From positions 1-64,000 of the forward strand of contig UBMI01000023.1 in assembly GCA_900466475.1 (NCBI GenBank): DNA of 64,000 nt, given 5' to 3'. The translations under genes and the position numbers were made by a program. Below, piece by piece: positions 63,072-64,000 of this stretch (positions are counted from its first letter, which is position 1; every line of letters starts with the position of its first letter). A model generated the notes under the pieces. That model searched no databases. It was not told the DNA's origin and worked only from the letters and a program-made list of their open reading frames with translations. This stretch comes from Hyphomicrobiales bacterium. GTDB taxonomy: Bacteria; Pseudomonadota; Alphaproteobacteria; Rhizobiales; Rhizobiaceae.

Positions 63072-64000
63072 TCAGTACCGTCCTTGCATATTCGGTCATG
63101 TGTTCGCCGCCGGCACTGTTCCATTCGGACACGAACTGGTCCCACTGATCCATCTTGGCTTCGCCGGAGATGAACTTGTAGACCCAGGCCCGGTAGACAT
63201 TTTCCGTGGCATCGATGTCGGTGGCGTAGTCTGCGGGCCAGACGAAGGCATTGTCCGGCTTGAAGTTGGCGGCGATCGTCTTCAGCGAGCCCTGCGCGGC
63301 GTCGCTCATCCACTGTACCGGCGGCTGCCAGTTGGCGGCGACGAGAAAGCGGGCATACCAGGTGGCGATCTTGTCGGTCGTCTTGATGGTGTTGCCGTCC
63401 TTCGTGTACTGCTCACCCTCGAAGCCGAGGCGTTCGATCGCCTGGCCCTCGGGGCTTGCGATGAAGTCGAGCAGCTTGACGACCTCTTCCTTGTGCTCGG
63501 AGGTCGTGGCGATGGCGAGACCGCGCGCTTCCTTGGAAACGTCGAGCGCGATCAGCCCCTGGCCGGCCGGACCCTTGGGCGGCGCCAGCAGCGTCAGCGT
63601 CGGGTTCTGGTCGGGATGGGCCTGGCGCATCTTGCCGCCATAGATATCGATGACCTCGGCGGACGAGCCGAAGACCACGCCGGCGCGGCCGGAATAGAAC
63701 TTGTCTTCCTTCACGTCCCATTTGGTGGTGATGTATTCCGGATCGTAGAGGCCCTTCTCCTTCAGCGAGGCGTAGAAGGCGATCTTGTCCTTCTCCTGCT
63801 TGGAGGTGCGCGCCGCGATCCATTCGCCTGCATCGTTCTTCATCCAGGTGCCGGTCACTCCGAAGGCCTGGTTGAAGATGGAATCGAGTTCCTGCGTGTT
63901 GTCGGCGGTCGTCACACCATAGGTGTCGGCCTCGCCGTTTCCGTCGAAATCGCCGTCCTTGATGGCCGTGAAGAGCTTGACGTAATCATCGACCGTCTGC
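63061..64000 (-). CDS. extracellular solute-binding protein (family 1), partial
   Basis: The C-terminal 312 residues are visible; the N-terminus lies beyond the right edge. 'FTAIKDGDFDGNGEADTYGV' is a calcium-loop-like motif common in LipO-type sugar-binding proteins, and 'KEEVVKLLDFIASPEGQAIE' is the usual C-lobe segment. First visible gene of the right-hand operon; it supplies the transporter whose ATPase is at 58682-59731. Confidence 0.87.
   Translation of the reverse strand, partial: QTVDDYVKLFTAIKDGDFDGNGEADTYGVTTADNTQELDSIFNQAFGVTGTWMKNDAGEWIAARTSKQEKDKIAFYASLKEKGLYDPEYITTKWDVKEDKFYSGRAGVVFGSSAEVIDIYGGKMRQAHPDQNPTLTLLAPPKGPAGQGLIALDVSKEARGLAIATTSEHKEEVVKLLDFIASPEGQAIERLGFEGEQYTKDGNTIKTTDKIATWYARFLVAANWQPPVQWMSDAAQGSLKTIAANFKPDNAFVWPADYATDIDATENVYRAWVYKFISGEAKMDQWDQFVSEWNSAGGEHMTEYARTVLNGK

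Overview
The window looks like a GC-rich alphaproteobacterial replicon of the Rhizobiaceae type (Rhizobium, Agrobacterium, Sinorhizobium or a close relative). This rests on a fixNOQP/fixGHIS-type cbb3 oxidase set, a hybrid FixL beside a FixK-type regulator, a Brucella/Rhizobium-like FtrABCD iron system, and carbohydrate ABC transporters of the UgpC/ROK kind. No rRNA, tRNA, CRISPR array or intact insertion sequence was recognised.

Region 1 (1 to about 42.2 kb) is a compact low-oxygen and nitric-oxide respiration island. From left to right it holds: the start of a cytochrome c maturation gene (ccmI); an OmpR-type response regulator (candidate FxkR); a Crp/Fnr regulator; ccoSIHG and ccoPQON (cbb3 oxidase and its assembly factors); fixK and a heme-PAS hybrid FixL; pseudoazurin with two copper-handling genes; norEF and norCBQD (NO reductase); hemN (oxygen-independent heme synthesis); an uncharacterised five-gene DUF2249 operon; nnrS; nirK-nirV-nnrR (copper nitrite reductase and NO-responsive regulator); ftrABCD (ferrous iron uptake); nnrU; and ubiXD divergent from ubiTUV (anaerobic ubiquinone synthesis), followed by a lone tatA. 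No nitrate or nitrous oxide reductase gene is present, so the segment as seen encodes nitrite to N2O only.

These genes appear wired together by 14-bp FNR-family dyads (TTG-N8-CAA) in front of nearly every transcription unit. TTGAY-N4-RTCAA (FixK/FnrN-like) sites lie before cco genes and the divergent pair near 32.4 kb. TTGCG-N4-YRCAA-like (NnrR-like) sites lie before nirK, norC and ftrA. A direct repeat GTTACA-N4-GTTACA before fixK fits the K-box of the hFixL-FxkR-FixK pathway of Rhizobium etli. One FNR-like site has no gene behind it but is followed by a perfect intrinsic terminator, suggesting a small RNA.

Region 2 (about 42.2 to 46.1 kb) is degenerate. It mixes a LysE-type exporter, a VOC protein and small unknown genes with broken remnants of a sugar-binding protein, an AraC regulator and a ThuA-like protein.

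Region 3 (46.1 to 56.1 kb) is a carbohydrate locus: Tat-type solute-binding protein, two permeases, UgpC-type ATPase, GH42 beta-galactosidase, a fused Gfo/Idh/MocA dehydrogenase-aldo/keto reductase and the thuA remnant. A divergent ROK repressor sits across a TTTATTT-AAA-AAATAAA operator.

Region 4 (56.6 kb to the right edge) is a second transport operon: solute-binding protein (cut by the edge), two ADP-ribosylglycohydrolase-family enzymes, a UgpC-type ATPase, a family III CoA-transferase and a CitE/HpcH-type lyase. Its permeases are not in the segment and its substrate is not predictable from known pathways.
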